Notes: a model not told the origin generated them from the sequence alone. Counted from the stretch's first letter, positions 1 through 11,058 are shown. The stretch is 64,000 nt of DNA from Haliea sp. (GCA_024642245.1 JAHEBM010000006.1:34967-98966); one strand, 5' to 3'. Program-made: numbers and translations.

Positions 1-429
1 CCCCGGGGACTGGTTGGTAGCCGCCTCCAGTGTCTCCAGGGTCTGTGGCCCGACCAGGGTGGTGTGTACCTGTCCCTGCGGATCGAGTACCAGGCTGGTG
101 GGCAGCACCACGGGGCGGGCCACGCCCAACTGCCTGGCCGGATCGGAGTCCAGGGTGGCAAAGGCGATACCGAGCTTCTGCCGTTGCTGCTGCAGCTCGT
201 CGCCGCTGGCACCGTCGTAGTTTACGCCCAGCACCGTGACCTGCGGCAGTTGGTCAAGGGCGTTGAGCTCGGGAATTTCCTGAATACAGGGTTTGCACCA
301 GGTGGCCCAGTAGTTGATGACTACCCACTGGCCGCGCAGCTGCGCCAGTTGCAGGCCCTGGTCGGGTTTTTCCGCAGGACTGCAGGCCACCAGGGCCAGC
401 ATTGCCAGCAGGTACAGTACCGCCCTCAT
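1..429 (-). CDS. TlpA-like thioredoxin-fold lipoprotein (3' end cut by window edge)
   Basis: The visible 143 residues start with a lipoprotein signal ending in a lipobox (LVAC, Cys16 lipidated). A thioredoxin fold follows, with the active-site motif WCKPC (Cys45/Cys48) and a later LPTS that fits the cis-proline loop. The family (TlpA/ResA-like) does thiol-disulfide exchange in the periplasm, for example in cytochrome c maturation or oxidative-stress repair; the substrate cannot be told from sequence. The ATG overlaps the stop of yihY by 4 bp (ATGA), so the two genes are probably translationally coupled. The reading frame is still open at base 1, so the C-terminus is missing here. Confidence 0.85.
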   Translation of the reverse strand, partial: MRAVLYLLAMLALVACSPAEKPDQGLQLAQLRGQWVVINYWATWCKPCIQEIPELNALDQLPQVTVLGVNYDGASGDELQQQRQKLGIAFATLDSDPARQLGVARPVVLPTSLVLDPQGQVHTTLVGPQTLETLEAATNQSPG

Positions 430-1664
430 CGCGAGAACAGCTCAACCAGGCTCACCCCGAGGATATCCCGCTGCTGTTTGCGCTGGTTCTGGAGCAGGCG
501 GTAGGCTTCCTGCTGAAATGGCATGTTGCCGGGTGGTTCCTCGGCGTTGAGGGTGTATTCATTGTTCACCCATTCTTTCAGCTGGCTGAAGGTGATGCCG
601 TGGAGATCCCGGCTCAACAGGTACTGGCCGCGATCGTTTTCCGCGATCAACTTCTTCTTGAGGAAGGTATTTCGCAATTGCTGCCAGCTGTCGCTGTCCA
701 GGCCGCGGGTGATCTGGTGGCTGCGGTTGAGCAACTCTATTTCACCTACTGCCTGCCCTGTTTCCTGTCGCTGCCAGAACAGGTAGAGCACATCCAGCGC
801 CTTCAGGACCAGCGGCCGGTTGGCCTGCTCCTCGTCCTGGTAGGCCGAAAGGCTGTGAACCAGGATGCCGCCCATCAGGACAATATTCCAGGACAGGTAA
901 ATCCACAGCAGGAACAGGGGGACCGCGGCGAAGGCACCGTAAATGAAGGTGTAACTTGAGCCCACCACAAGGTCGGTAAAAACCGACCTGGCGATATGGA
1001 ATGCCACTGCGGCGACAAAACCGCCAATCAGGCAGTGCCTGAAGGGTACCCGGCAGTTTGGTACCGCGACGTAGACCAGGCTGAAGCCCGCGGTACTGAG
1101 CAGCAGGGGCGCAACCTTGAGCATAAGGGCCTTGATGCCGATGACGTCGTAGCTTTCGATGGCGTGAGCAAAGGAGGACAGGTAGGTACTGAGCGCCAGT
1201 CCAACCCCGATCATAACCGGGGCGAGGCTGAGGACGGCCCAGTAGAGCAGGAAACTCGACACCGGGCTGCGATTCTCGCTGGCCCGCCAGATCTGGTTAA
1301 AGGCTTTCTCGATGTTGCGCAGCATCAGTACGGCAGTCACTACCAGGAACACGATGCCCGGGCCAGTGAGGTTTTTCGCCTGCTGGGAAAAGTCGTCGAG
1401 GTAGCCCCTTATCTCGGAATTGGTATCCGGCATCAGGTGCTCGAACATAAAGGCCTGCATTTTCACTTCCAGGCCCTGGAAGGCCGGCACGGCAGAGGCC
1501 ATGGTGTACACCACCGTCAGCAGCGGTACCAGGGCGAACAGGCTCATGTAGGTCAATGCCGCCGCGTTCTCGGAACAGCGATCGGCATTAAAGCGCGAGA
1601 ACAGGTAGCTGGTGCGCCGCCACAGCTCGGGCATATTCACATTATCGAAATTCATGGCCGGCAT
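426..1664 (-). CDS. yihY: YihY/UPF0761 family inner-membrane protein
   Basis: This is a 412-residue polytopic membrane protein. The N-terminal ~280 residues carry about six hydrophobic segments and the family pattern (RCSENAAALTYMSLFALVPL near residue 30, then LLWIYLSWNIVLMGG near 255). A soluble C-terminal tail of ~130 residues follows; E. coli YihY is shorter (about 290 aa). The family was once called ribonuclease BN, but that activity belongs to another protein and the function of YihY is unknown. An internal ATG four codons in (MNFDN) is an equally possible start, and neither has a clear ribosome binding site. It is divergent from the arsC-like gene and overlaps the downstream thioredoxin-like gene. 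Confidence 0.85.
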   Translation of the reverse strand: MPAMNFDNVNMPELWRRTSYLFSRFNADRCSENAAALTYMSLFALVPLLTVVYTMASAVPAFQGLEVKMQAFMFEHLMPDTNSEIRGYLDDFSQQAKNLTGPGIVFLVVTAVLMLRNIEKAFNQIWRASENRSPVSSFLLYWAVLSLAPVMIGVGLALSTYLSSFAHAIESYDVIGIKALMLKVAPLLLSTAGFSLVYVAVPNCRVPFRHCLIGGFVAAVAFHIARSVFTDLVVGSSYTFIYGAFAAVPLFLLWIYLSWNIVLMGGILVHSLSAYQDEEQANRPLVLKALDVLYLFWQRQETGQAVGEIELLNRSHQITRGLDSDSWQQLRNTFLKKKLIAENDRGQYLLSRDLHGITFSQLKEWVNNEYTLNAEEPPGNMPFQQEAYRLLQNQRKQQRDILGVSLVELFSR

Positions 1665-1721
1665 TATGGCATGAACGTTTGAACATCTGCACGGTCCGTG
1701 CGCGGCATTCTATTTTTTGGG

Positions 1722-1751
1722 GCGGTCGCTGACCGCGGGCTTTGGTATACT
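1722..1751 (+). promoter_or_regulatory. Promoter with extended -10 and overlapping inverted repeat, upstream of the arsC-like gene
   Basis: TATACT at 1746-1751 is preceded by TGG, giving an extended -10 (TGn). A perfect 6-bp inverted repeat GCGGTC-GCT-GACCGC (1722-1736) lies where the -35 would be, and no good -35 hexamer is visible. The position, about 35 bp before the first ATG of the arsC/wrbA/DUF2069/sppA run, fits a promoter controlled by a protein binding the repeat. The regulator is unknown. Confidence 0.45.
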
Positions 1752-1786
1752 GCGCCGCTTGATTCAGGAACTGCAGGACTTAAGCC

Positions 1787-3111
<1,325 letters not shown>

Positions 3112-3119
<8 letters not shown>

Positions 3120-4959
3120 ACCATCGCGTCTGCGCAGGGTGTTCGCGGCGATCTGGAACGGTATAACCCGGATCAGGCTGGCGCTGTCCAATATCCTGTT
3201 CCTGGTTTTTATCGCCCTGATCTATTTCGTCTATATCGGCGGGGGAGAGGAGTCGCCACCCGAGAAAGCCGCACTGCTGCTGAACCTCGCGGGTACGGTC
3301 GTGGACCAGAAAACCCAGGTGGAACCGCTGCAGGCCCTGCTGGGGGAACCCACGCCTGAAAATCATGAGGTACTGTTGCGGGATGTCATCGACGCGATCA
3401 ATTTCGCCAGGGATGACCCTGCCGTCAACTCCCTGGTGATGGAGCTCGATGAGCTGGGTTACCTGGGTATCAGCAAGACCCAGGAGATCGCCACCGCGCT
3501 GGAGTCCTTCAAGGGCGCGGGCAAGCCGGTGGTGGCCGTGGGAGACTTCTACACCCAGGACCAGTTCCTGCTGGCGAGCTACGCCGACAGCATCATTGTT
3601 AACGCCATGGGTGGCGTGGGCCTCGAGGGTTTTAGCAGCTATCGCAACTACTACCGGGAAACCCTGGAGAAGATGCTGGTCAACGTGCACGTGTTTCACG
3701 CAGGTGAGTTCAAGTCTATTGCCGAACCTTTCCTGCGTGATGACATGTCCCCGGGCGAAAAGCTGCTGACCGAGCGCTGGCTGGAAGTGCTTTGGGGACA
3801 GTATGCCGCCACGGTCGAAGCGCAGCGTGACCTGCCCCCAGGGAGTGTGAATGACTACGTGAACAATTACTCCAGCTTACTGGTCGAGCAGGGCGGGGAT
3901 GCGGCAGCCGTGGCGCTCAAAGCCGGTATGGTGGACAAGATACTCAACAGGGAGGAGGCCAATGATTACCTGGTCGAGCTGGTGGGTGCCAGTAACGAGG
4001 ATGGGCTCTACGAGGCGGTGTTGTTCGAGCCCTATGTGCGTCGCCTGCGTCCCGGCCGGTTGACCCCGGTCGAGGGAGATCGGGTGGCGGTGATCACTGC
4101 GGAAGGCAATATCGTACCTGGCGACCAACCCCCCGGGGCGATTGGCGGCGACTCCCTGGCGCAGCTGATCAAGGACACTGCGACCCAGGAGGGAGTGAGC
4201 GCCATCGTATTGCGTGTTAACAGCGGCGGCGGCAGTGTCTTTGCCTCCGAGCTTATCCGCCAGGAACTGCTCAGGACCAGGGCGACGGGAATGCCCGTGG
4301 TGATATCCATGGGTGCTATTGCTGCCTCCGGAGGCTACTATATCGCGGCAGAGGCTGATGAAATCTGGGCAACCCCCGCGACCATCACCGGCAGTATCGG
4401 TGTGTTCGCGGCCATCCCCACCTTTGAGCGCCTGCTGGAGCGTATTGGCGTACACACCGACGGGGTCGGCACCACTGACCTGGCGGGTTCGCTGCGGCTG
4501 GACCGACCCTTGAACCCGGAAGTGGCTGAGGCTATTCGCAGCGGGGTTGATTTCAGCTACCGCACGTTCCGCGAGCTGGTTGCCCGGGGGCGGGATTTGA
4601 CTCCCGAGCAGGTGAATGCCCTGGCAGAAGGGCGCATCTGGAGTGCGCCGGACGCGCTGGAGCATGGGCTGCTCGACGGCATTGGCTCGCTGGCCGACGC
4701 GGTCGCCGCGGCCGCTGCCCGGGCGGGGCTTGATCATTACGAGGTGGAATATGTGGCACCGTCCCTGTCGCCCCGGGAGATGTTCCTGCAAAGCCTGGCG
4801 GATCGCATCGGGGGCTTGCGGCTATGGTCGGCTTCCGGCCTCAGCGGCCCGTTGGCGGTGTTACTGGCGCCGATCAGGGATGCTGGCGCAGAACTGGCCA
4901 GTCTCTCGGATCCGCGTCATCTTTATGTGCGCTGTATTCCCTGCGGGGCGGTACGCTAG
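3112..4959 (+). CDS. sppA: Signal peptide peptidase SppA (long, 67K type)
   Basis: 615 residues, close to the E. coli enzyme. One N-terminal membrane anchor (residues ~25-45) is followed by two tandem S49 protease domains. The catalytic pair is visible: Lys201 in GEFKSIAEPF in the first domain, and Ser406 in MGAIAASGGYYIA in the second. The enzyme cleaves leftover signal peptides in the inner membrane. I start at the ATG at 3112 because a good ribosome site (AGGAGAG) precedes it and the protein then begins at the family start; the upstream in-frame ATG at 3046 lies inside the DUF2069 gene. It is the last gene of the operon and converges with the RND pump gene. Confidence 0.93.
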
Positions 4960-4992
4960 GCAGGCCCCCCCCGGGCGGCGCCCGCTTGCCTA
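4957..4992. terminator. Nested inverted repeat between convergent sppA and RND genes
   Basis: TAGGCA (4957-4962, containing the sppA stop) pairs with TGCCTA (4987-4992). Inside is a second hairpin CGGGC-GGC-GCCCG (4972-4984). There is no clear T-run, so this may be a bidirectional terminator of low strength or simply a structured spacer. Confidence 0.4.
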
Positions 4993-7900
4993 TTGCCCGC
5001 TGGCCAGCCCCTTGGGGTTAGTGTCAGCGGGCGCTCCGGACCTTGCTGGCGAGCCTGCCCACCAGCGGTTCAGGTCTTCCAGTATCAGGTACAGGCACGG
5101 CACCAGCAGGAGAGTAATGACTGTGGCGAACACGATGCCGAAGGCCAGGGAGATGGCCATCGGTACCATCGCCTGCGCCTGGGCACTGCGTTCCAGCAGC
5201 ATGGGCGCCAGGCCCATGAAGGTGGTCAATGAGGTCAGCAGGATTGCCCGGAAGCGGCGGCTGGTGGCCTCGGTTACCGCAGCATAGCGATCCGCACCCC
5301 GCGCCATCGCCGTGTTGGTGTAGTCCACGAGCAGGAGGCTGTCGTTGACTACCACGCCACTGAGCGCGATCACCCCTATCATCGACATCATGCTGAAGGC
5401 ATAACCGGTGACCCAGTGCCCCACGATCGCGCCGATAATGCCAAATGGAATGACACCCATGATAATCATCGGCTGCAGGTAGGACCTGGTGGGAATGGCG
5501 AGCAGGGCATAGATACCGAAGATCGCCAGGGCGAAGCCCACCATCAGGCTGACCCCCAGCTTTCTCTCTTCGTCGGCCATACCCGAGACGCCGTAACTGA
5601 GCCCCGGATATTTTTCAAGAAGACGGGGTATGACGTGTTTTTCGACTTCATCCGTCACCACGGACGGTTGTACCCGCTCCTTGTCAGCCTCGGCGGTAAC
5701 CTCCGAGGCGCGCTGGAAGTTGATGTGGGTGGTTTTCAGCAGTCCCTGGGTGATATCCAGCCTGGCCACCGTATCGAAGGGCACCTCGTCGCCCTGGGGT
5801 GTGCGGATATACATATTGTTGAGGCTGCTGGTCATTTCCCGGTCGGCCCGCGGGTAGCGCACCATCACCTTGACTTCATCCGCCCCGCGCTGCACTCGCT
5901 GCGCCTCGGCGCCGTAAAACGCGTGACGTACCTGACTGCCCAGGTCGAAACGTGTCAGCCCGAGTGATTCTGCCTCGGGCAGGATGTCCAGGTGAAATTC
6001 GTCAGCGGTATCGCCGGCACCGTTGCGAATGTCATAAACACCGGCATAGTGGTGCAGTGCTTCTTCCAGTTCCTCCGAGGCGGCCTTGAGGGCCTTGAAG
6101 TCGTGGTGCATCAGGTCGAAGGCGATGGCCGGCCCAAAGCCGCCTTCATCATCGCCGCTGATGGCGAGCACCTCGGCGCCGTGGATGGTGCCGACCCGTT
6201 CCCGCCAGCGCTGTTCCACCTCGCGTGTGGAAATACTGCGCTGGTCATCCTTGGTCAGCTCAACCGAGATGCGGCCATTGATCTGGTCGTAGCCATAGGC
6301 AGCGACGTGGGCGACCAGCTTTTCACTGCCCTGGGTTTCCTTTTCGTATTCGGCTTCTACCTGCTGCAGCGCGGCGATCATCTCGCCGATTGCCTGCTGG
6401 GTGCGCTCTTCCGGTGTGCCGTGTGCCAGGCGTAGTTCAGCCTTGAGGAATTCGCTGCGAGCCTCGGGAGACAGGATAGTACGGACCTGCCCACCCGCCA
6501 GGAGGCCGCCGCACAGGATCATAAGGGCAAGAAACAGGCCCAGCGTTATATACCGGTTGGCCACACAGCGTTGCATGAAGGGTATGTAAGTATTGTCGAC
6601 AAAATTCCTCAGGCGATTATTGCAGCCCTCCTGCACCCGGTTGATCGACAATAACAGGGGGTGATGCGCTGGCTTGCTGTGGGCCAGGTGCGCTGGCAGT
6701 ATCCACTTGGACTCCACCAGGGAGAACGCGAGGCACAATACGACCACGATGCCGCAGGCCTCGGGAAATGCCCCAAAAGCACCCTCCACAAACAGGGTCG
6801 GTGCGAAAGCGATGATAGTGGTCAACACGCCGAAAGTGGCCGGTGTGGCAACCTTGTAAACTCCCGCCACCACACTCTGCACGCTATGGCCGTGCATCTC
6901 CTGCTCGGCGTAGGCGCTCTCGCCCATGATAATAGCGTCGTCCACAATAATGCCGAGCGCGATGATGAAGCCGAAAATACTGAGCATATCGAGGCTGGCG
7001 TCGACCATGGGTGTGCTGATCACCGCCATGGCGCCGAGAAAGCATACCGGAATGCCCAGCATGACCCAGAATGCCAGCTTGATCTCAAGAAACAGCGCGA
7101 GCACGATGAAAACCAGCAGGGCGCCCATACCCAGGTTTTTCATCATCATCCGCAGCCTGCCCTCGAGGTAGTAGGTCATGTCGTTCCAGGCTTCGAGCTT
7201 CACCCCTTCGGGCAGTTCGCCACGTTTTGTTTCTATGAAGGCGCGGGTGGCCCTGGCCGTATCGATAATATCCTGCTTGCCCATGCTGAATACGTTGATG
7301 CCCAGGGAGTACTGCCCGTTAAAGATCGAGAAGCCCCGGCCATCGACAAAGCCGTCGTCTACGGTAGCGATATCACCGAGCAGCAGGCGGGTGCCGTCCG
7401 GCCACGTGCGTAATACGATGTCCTCGAAATCCTGTTGCACATAGGCCTGGCCCAGGGTGCGCAGCATGATGTCGCCATGCCGGGTCTGCACCGAGCCGGC
7501 TGGAATATCCAGGGAGGAGGCCGAGATGATATTGGCAACATCGCCCAGGGTGAGGTGGTACTCGCGCAGCAGTTGCTCGGATATTTCCACGGAAATTTCA
7601 TAGTCGCGCGCGCCCACCACCGTCGCCGCGGAAACCTCCGGCAGGCCGAGCAGTTCGCGGCGGATCTCGTCCGCCAGGGATTTCATTGCCCGCTCGTCTA
7701 TGTCGCCGGAAAGTTGCAGCGTCAGTGCGGGAAACAGTACCTCGGGTTGCCGGACGATCGGTTCCTCGGCGCCGGCAGGGAAGTGCTGGATGGCATTGAT
7801 GCGGTTTTGTACCTCGTTGAGCAGCTTTGCCAGGTCCATTCCGTCGCTGGGCTCTATCCAGAGGGTCGCATAGGACTCGAAAGCATCCGATTCCACGCGC

Positions 7901-8151
7901 TTGATACCGTCCAGGTCGTTGATGGCCTCCTCGATTTTGAGAACAACGCCCTGTTCGACCTCTTCCGGCGCCGCACCGGGGTAGGGCGCCGTGATATAGA
8001 TGGCTTCGATGTCGAGCGCGGGAAACATGGCGCGCTGGATGGTAAAGGCCGAACCGAGCCCCACAACCATGATGATCAGCATCAACAGGTTGGCGGCGAC
8101 CGGGTTGTGGGCAAACCAGGCGATGACACCCCTGGGATGTTCGACGCTCAC
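4990..8151 (-). CDS. RND-family efflux transporter, inner-membrane pump subunit
   Basis: 1053 residues with the AcrB/MexB-type layout: one N-terminal membrane helix, a large periplasmic loop, six helices, a second loop and a final block of helices. The proton-relay aspartate pair is present in GIIVDDAIIMG. The position matching the relay lysine of AcrB reads VNDSLLLV, so lysine is replaced by valine, as in a separate branch of the superfamily. Substrate unknown. Its ATG overlaps the stop of the upstream adaptor gene (ATGA), giving a two-gene operon with no TolC-type outer-membrane gene beside it. Confidence 0.9.
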   Translation of the reverse strand: MSVEHPRGVIAWFAHNPVAANLLMLIIMVVGLGSAFTIQRAMFPALDIEAIYITAPYPGAAPEEVEQGVVLKIEEAINDLDGIKRVESDAFESYATLWIEPSDGMDLAKLLNEVQNRINAIQHFPAGAEEPIVRQPEVLFPALTLQLSGDIDERAMKSLADEIRRELLGLPEVSAATVVGARDYEISVEISEQLLREYHLTLGDVANIISASSLDIPAGSVQTRHGDIMLRTLGQAYVQQDFEDIVLRTWPDGTRLLLGDIATVDDGFVDGRGFSIFNGQYSLGINVFSMGKQDIIDTARATRAFIETKRGELPEGVKLEAWNDMTYYLEGRLRMMMKNLGMGALLVFIVLALFLEIKLAFWVMLGIPVCFLGAMAVISTPMVDASLDMLSIFGFIIALGIIVDDAIIMGESAYAEQEMHGHSVQSVVAGVYKVATPATFGVLTTIIAFAPTLFVEGAFGAFPEACGIVVVLCLAFSLVESKWILPAHLAHSKPAHHPLLLSINRVQEGCNNRLRNFVDNTYIPFMQRCVANRYITLGLFLALMILCGGLLAGGQVRTILSPEARSEFLKAELRLAHGTPEERTQQAIGEMIAALQQVEAEYEKETQGSEKLVAHVAAYGYDQINGRISVELTKDDQRSISTREVEQRWRERVGTIHGAEVLAISGDDEGGFGPAIAFDLMHHDFKALKAASEELEEALHHYAGVYDIRNGAGDTADEFHLDILPEAESLGLTRFDLGSQVRHAFYGAEAQRVQRGADEVKVMVRYPRADREMTSSLNNMYIRTPQGDEVPFDTVARLDITQGLLKTTHINFQRASEVTAEADKERVQPSVVTDEVEKHVIPRLLEKYPGLSYGVSGMADEERKLGVSLMVGFALAIFGIYALLAIPTRSYLQPMIIMGVIPFGIIGAIVGHWVTGYAFSMMSMIGVIALSGVVVNDSLLLVDYTNTAMARGADRYAAVTEATSRRFRAILLTSLTTFMGLAPMLLERSAQAQAMVPMAISLAFGIVFATVITLLLVPCLYLILEDLNRWWAGSPARSGAPADTNPKGLASGQ

Positions 8152-9428
8152 TGGCCGCCCATCGTGTTGCCGGCTTGCGGGCTCGCGGCCGTCTGGTCCT
8201 TCGAGGCATCGCGCGCGGTATCAATCGGTTGGCCTGCCCGGTTGCCCAGTGCATCTGTCGGGGTGCTGGACAGGATTTTGACTTCGGCCCCGGCAAAGGA
8301 GGCATCGAGACTGGTCAGGGATACCCGGTCGCCCTCGTCGAGGCCGGCGCTGATGTAGACCCGGTCACCGCCAGTGCGCAGGCTGGTCACCTGCCGATTG
8401 CGCAGGTGCGAGGACTCATCCACCACCCAGACGTAATTGCCTGCCCGCAGTACGTAGCGTGGCAGTACGACGACATCCTGCAGCTCGCGGCCCGCTATAT
8501 TGGCATTGACGAAAGTGCCTATCCGCAGGGGCGATTGGCCCGGGTGACGCAGGCCGTAAGGGTCCTCTATCCGGGCGACGGTATACAGCGCGCGGGAGCG
8601 TTCATCGAACACGCCTTCGGTGCGATGCAGCGTGGCGGACCAGTGTTTGAGATCGCCACCCACGTCGGTATAGAGGTCGATTGCCGAGCCGTTCTCATAA
8701 CCTTCCAGCCCGGGCAACTCGAGGTATTCGAGCTTGCTCTGGGGAATCGGCAGCCGCACCTCGGCTGTTTCAACGGAAAAAATGTCTGCCAGTGGTGTGC
8801 CCGCCCCGACGAACTGTCCAAGGTCTGTTTGCTTCTGGCGGATCAGTGCGTCGTAGGGCGCCCTGATAATGGTGCGCTCGAGGTTGTCGCGGGCAGTGTT
8901 CAGGTCCGCCTGGGCGGCCAGCAACCCTGCCGCTGCTTCCTCCAGCTGGGGCTTGCGCAGGTAGAGATCCCTGGCCTCGTCACTGCGCTGGGCGTTCCTG
9001 GGCAATTTTTCCCATTCGCGCAGGGCAACCTCGGCGCGTCCTTTTTCCTGCACCAGCGCGCTCTCCGCGGACTCGAGTGCCGCCTGTGCATGCAGCAGGC
9101 TGGTCTGGTAATCCCTTGGGTCGATGCGAAGCAGCACATCGTTGCGCGAGACAAAGCCGCCCACGTGAAAACCCGGGGACACCTCGATGATCCTGCCTTT
9201 GACTTCCGCGAGGAGCGTGGACTCCTGCACGGGACTGACCGTGCCCTGGGCTTGCACCTCGATGCGCACGTTCTGCTTCACCACCTGGGCGACGTCCACG
9301 GTTATTGTGGCGTAAACCGGCTCGGCGATTTCGGCGGCAGGACGGGTCAGGTACATCAGTGCGCTGATTGCCGAGGCACCGGCTATCAATGCAAGGGATA
9401 GAACTGCCTGTTTTGACTTGCTGGCCAC
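8148..9428 (-). CDS. RND efflux periplasmic adaptor (membrane fusion protein)
   Basis: 426 residues. An N-terminal anchor (AVLSLALIAGASAISALMYL) is followed by the split barrel-sandwich/lipoyl region (TVSPVQESTLLAEVKGRI), a long alpha-helical hairpin (residues ~105-180) rich in Ala, Glu and Gln, and beta-barrel domains. There is no lipobox, so it is held by the uncleaved helix. It links the pump to an outer-membrane channel encoded elsewhere. It is the first gene of the pump operon; the promoter must lie between 9429 and the mscS hairpin near 9560. Confidence 0.88.
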   Translation of the reverse strand: MASKSKQAVLSLALIAGASAISALMYLTRPAAEIAEPVYATITVDVAQVVKQNVRIEVQAQGTVSPVQESTLLAEVKGRIIEVSPGFHVGGFVSRNDVLLRIDPRDYQTSLLHAQAALESAESALVQEKGRAEVALREWEKLPRNAQRSDEARDLYLRKPQLEEAAAGLLAAQADLNTARDNLERTIIRAPYDALIRQKQTDLGQFVGAGTPLADIFSVETAEVRLPIPQSKLEYLELPGLEGYENGSAIDLYTDVGGDLKHWSATLHRTEGVFDERSRALYTVARIEDPYGLRHPGQSPLRIGTFVNANIAGRELQDVVVLPRYVLRAGNYVWVVDESSHLRNRQVTSLRTGGDRVYISAGLDEGDRVSLTSLDASFAGAEVKILSSTPTDALGNRAGQPIDTARDASKDQTAASPQAGNTMGGQ

Positions 9429-9531
9429 TGTAGAAAGATATCCGCTGGGGCCAGTACCCTGATGCTGTCAACGCAGTGGGAACCGACACGGTAAAAGTGT
9501 TTTATTTATACCACAGGACGTCAGCTATGGG

Positions 9532-9578
9532 CTAAAAAATAGCTGGTTTTTAGACACATGGGGGCGATTGCCGCCCCC
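9532..9578 (-). terminator. Hairpins downstream of mscS
   Basis: A 7-bp perfect stem GGGGGCG/CGCCCCC with a 5-nt loop lies at 9560-9578, directly after the mscS stop. A second hairpin CTAAAAA/TTTTTAG (9532-9553) follows in the direction of transcription. The T-run is weak after the first stem. Together they probably end mscS transcription just before the pump-operon promoter. Confidence 0.5.
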
Positions 9579-9587
9579 GGGATAAAA

Positions 9588-10403
9588 CTACTCGGCCTTG
9601 TCGAAGTGCACGTCCATTTGCGGATAGGGAATGGAGATACCCTCCTCGTCGAAGCGCAGTTTCACGGTTTCAGTGGTGTCCCACAGCAGTTTCCAATAGT
9701 CCTCGGTTTTGGCCCAGGGGCGAACCAGGAAATTGATGCTGGATTCCGCCAGGGCACCCAGGGCGACTACCGGGGCCGGATCCTTTAACACCCGCTCGTC
9801 TGCGGCGATAATTTCTTCCAGTATGCGCTTGGCCTTGCGGATATCGTCATCGTAGGAAACGCTGAACACCATGTCGACGCGGCGAGTGGCGCGGGCAGAG
9901 AAGTTGGTGATGTTGTTGCCGATGATGGCGCCGTTGGGGACGATCACTTCCTTGTTGTCCGGTGTTGTCATGGTCGTGGTGAAGATACTGATTTTATCGA
10001 TGATACCGGTCGCACCGCCCGCCTCCACAAAGTCGCCCTTGGTGAAAGGGCGGAAAATGATCAGCATGACGCCGGCGGCGAAGTTGGACAGCGAGCTTTG
10101 CAGGGACAGGCCGATGGCGAGACCGGCCGCACCCAGCAGCGCTACCAGGGAGTTGGTGTTGATACCCAGCTGGCTCAGGGCGGCGATGACGACAAACAGC
10201 AGTAGCACCCAGCGCAGGATGGCAATCAGGAAACCCACCAGAATATCGTCCATGCCCCGGGCGTGGAGCACCTTGCGAACGAAACCCACTACCCCCGCGA
10301 CCACTATGCGGCCGACATAGAAAATTGCCAGGGACAGAACGAGCTTGATGCCCCAGGGAATGACATAGGTTTGTACTATTTCGGCTATATCCAGATTTTC
10401 CAT
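9588..10403 (-). CDS. mscS: Small-conductance mechanosensitive channel (MscS family)
   Basis: 271 residues, the short MscS form (E. coli MscS is 286 aa). There are three N-terminal membrane helices. The third is the pore helix with the Gly/Ala pattern LVALLGAAGLAIGLSLQSSLSNFAAGV, followed by the beta domain with RPFTKGDFVEAGG and VPNGAIIGNNI, then the cytoplasmic C-terminal vestibule. The channel opens under membrane tension and releases solutes on osmotic downshock. It is a single gene, divergent from the MaoC gene, with a terminator-like hairpin downstream. Its ribosome site is the AGGAGAAA stretch just before the ATG. Confidence 0.93.
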   Translation of the reverse strand: MENLDIAEIVQTYVIPWGIKLVLSLAIFYVGRIVVAGVVGFVRKVLHARGMDDILVGFLIAILRWVLLLFVVIAALSQLGINTNSLVALLGAAGLAIGLSLQSSLSNFAAGVMLIIFRPFTKGDFVEAGGATGIIDKISIFTTTMTTPDNKEVIVPNGAIIGNNITNFSARATRRVDMVFSVSYDDDIRKAKRILEEIIAADERVLKDPAPVVALGALAESSINFLVRPWAKTEDYWKLLWDTTETVKLRFDEEGISIPYPQMDVHFDKAE

Positions 10404-10502
10404 AGGGTTTTTCTCCTGATTTCTTTCCGGCTTTACAAGGGGTCACAACTATAGCCAACCGCTCCCGCCTTGCCAACGCCGGCGCGGTTTGAGGTGAAAA
10501 TT

Positions 10503-10544
10503 CCTCCCCCTGTGGTGAAGGAGGTGCCCGTGGGATGGTATAGT
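10503..10544 (+). promoter_or_regulatory. Candidate promoter and inverted repeat upstream of the MaoC gene
   Basis: TATAGT (10539-10544) matches the -10 consensus at five of six positions, about 40 bp before the MaoC ATG. Upstream, CCTCC (10503-10507) and GGAGG (10520-10524) form an interrupted inverted repeat over the -35 area. No strong -35 is seen. The rest of 10404-10584 holds only the mscS start region. Confidence 0.35.
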
Positions 10545-10584
10545 CGCCGCTGCCTGAAAACCGGTCGAAGAGGTGAAGCCTGCC

Positions 10585-11043
10585 ATGACAACTGTATTCC
10601 ATACTCCGGCGGAACTGCTGGATGCACCCGGCAAGCACCTGGGCTACAGCCCGTGGCTGGAAATCGACCAGCGGCGTATCGACCTGTTTGCCGAGGCCAC
10701 GGGCGATCACCAGTGGATTCATGTGGACCCTGTGCGCGCGTCGGCGGGACCCTTCGGCAAAACGATTGCCCATGGCTACCTCACTCTCTCGCTGGCGAAC
10801 CAGTTCCTGCCCCAAATCATGCAAGTGGACAACGTCTCCATGGGCGTCAATTACGGTTGCGAAAAAGTGCGCTTTCCCGCGGCTGTACCCGTGGGCAGCC
10901 GGGTTCGCGGTGGCGGGGAGGTGATCAGCGCTGAAGAAGTGAAAGGCGGGGTGCAGGTGGTCGTGCGAATGACCATAGAGATTGAAGGCAGTGATCGTCC
11001 GGCCTGTGTCATCGACACCATCAGCCGTTTCTTTTCCGCCTGA
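10585..11043 (+). CDS. MaoC-family (R)-specific enoyl-CoA hydratase
   Basis: 152 residues with a single hot-dog domain. The hydratase-2 motif ATGDHQWIHVDP (Asp and His catalytic) and GPFGKTIAHGYLTLSL are intact. The family hydrates trans-2-enoyl-CoA to the (R)-3-hydroxy product in fatty-acid, polyhydroxyalkanoate or sterol side-chain metabolism. The start is ATG 10585, preceded by GAGGTGAAG; the GTG at 10573 falls within that ribosome site and is unlikely. It is followed after 15 bp by the Nudix gene. Confidence 0.9.
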   Translation: MTTVFHTPAELLDAPGKHLGYSPWLEIDQRRIDLFAEATGDHQWIHVDPVRASAGPFGKTIAHGYLTLSLANQFLPQIMQVDNVSMGVNYGCEKVRFPAAVPVGSRVRGGGEVISAEEVKGGVQVVVRMTIEIEGSDRPACVIDTISRFFSA

Positions 11044-11058
11044 GCCGGGGCCGAATTC

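Noticed and set aside
426..1664. Ribonuclease BN
   Set aside because: The old name for YihY-family proteins is a misassignment; the protein is a membrane protein with no nuclease motif.
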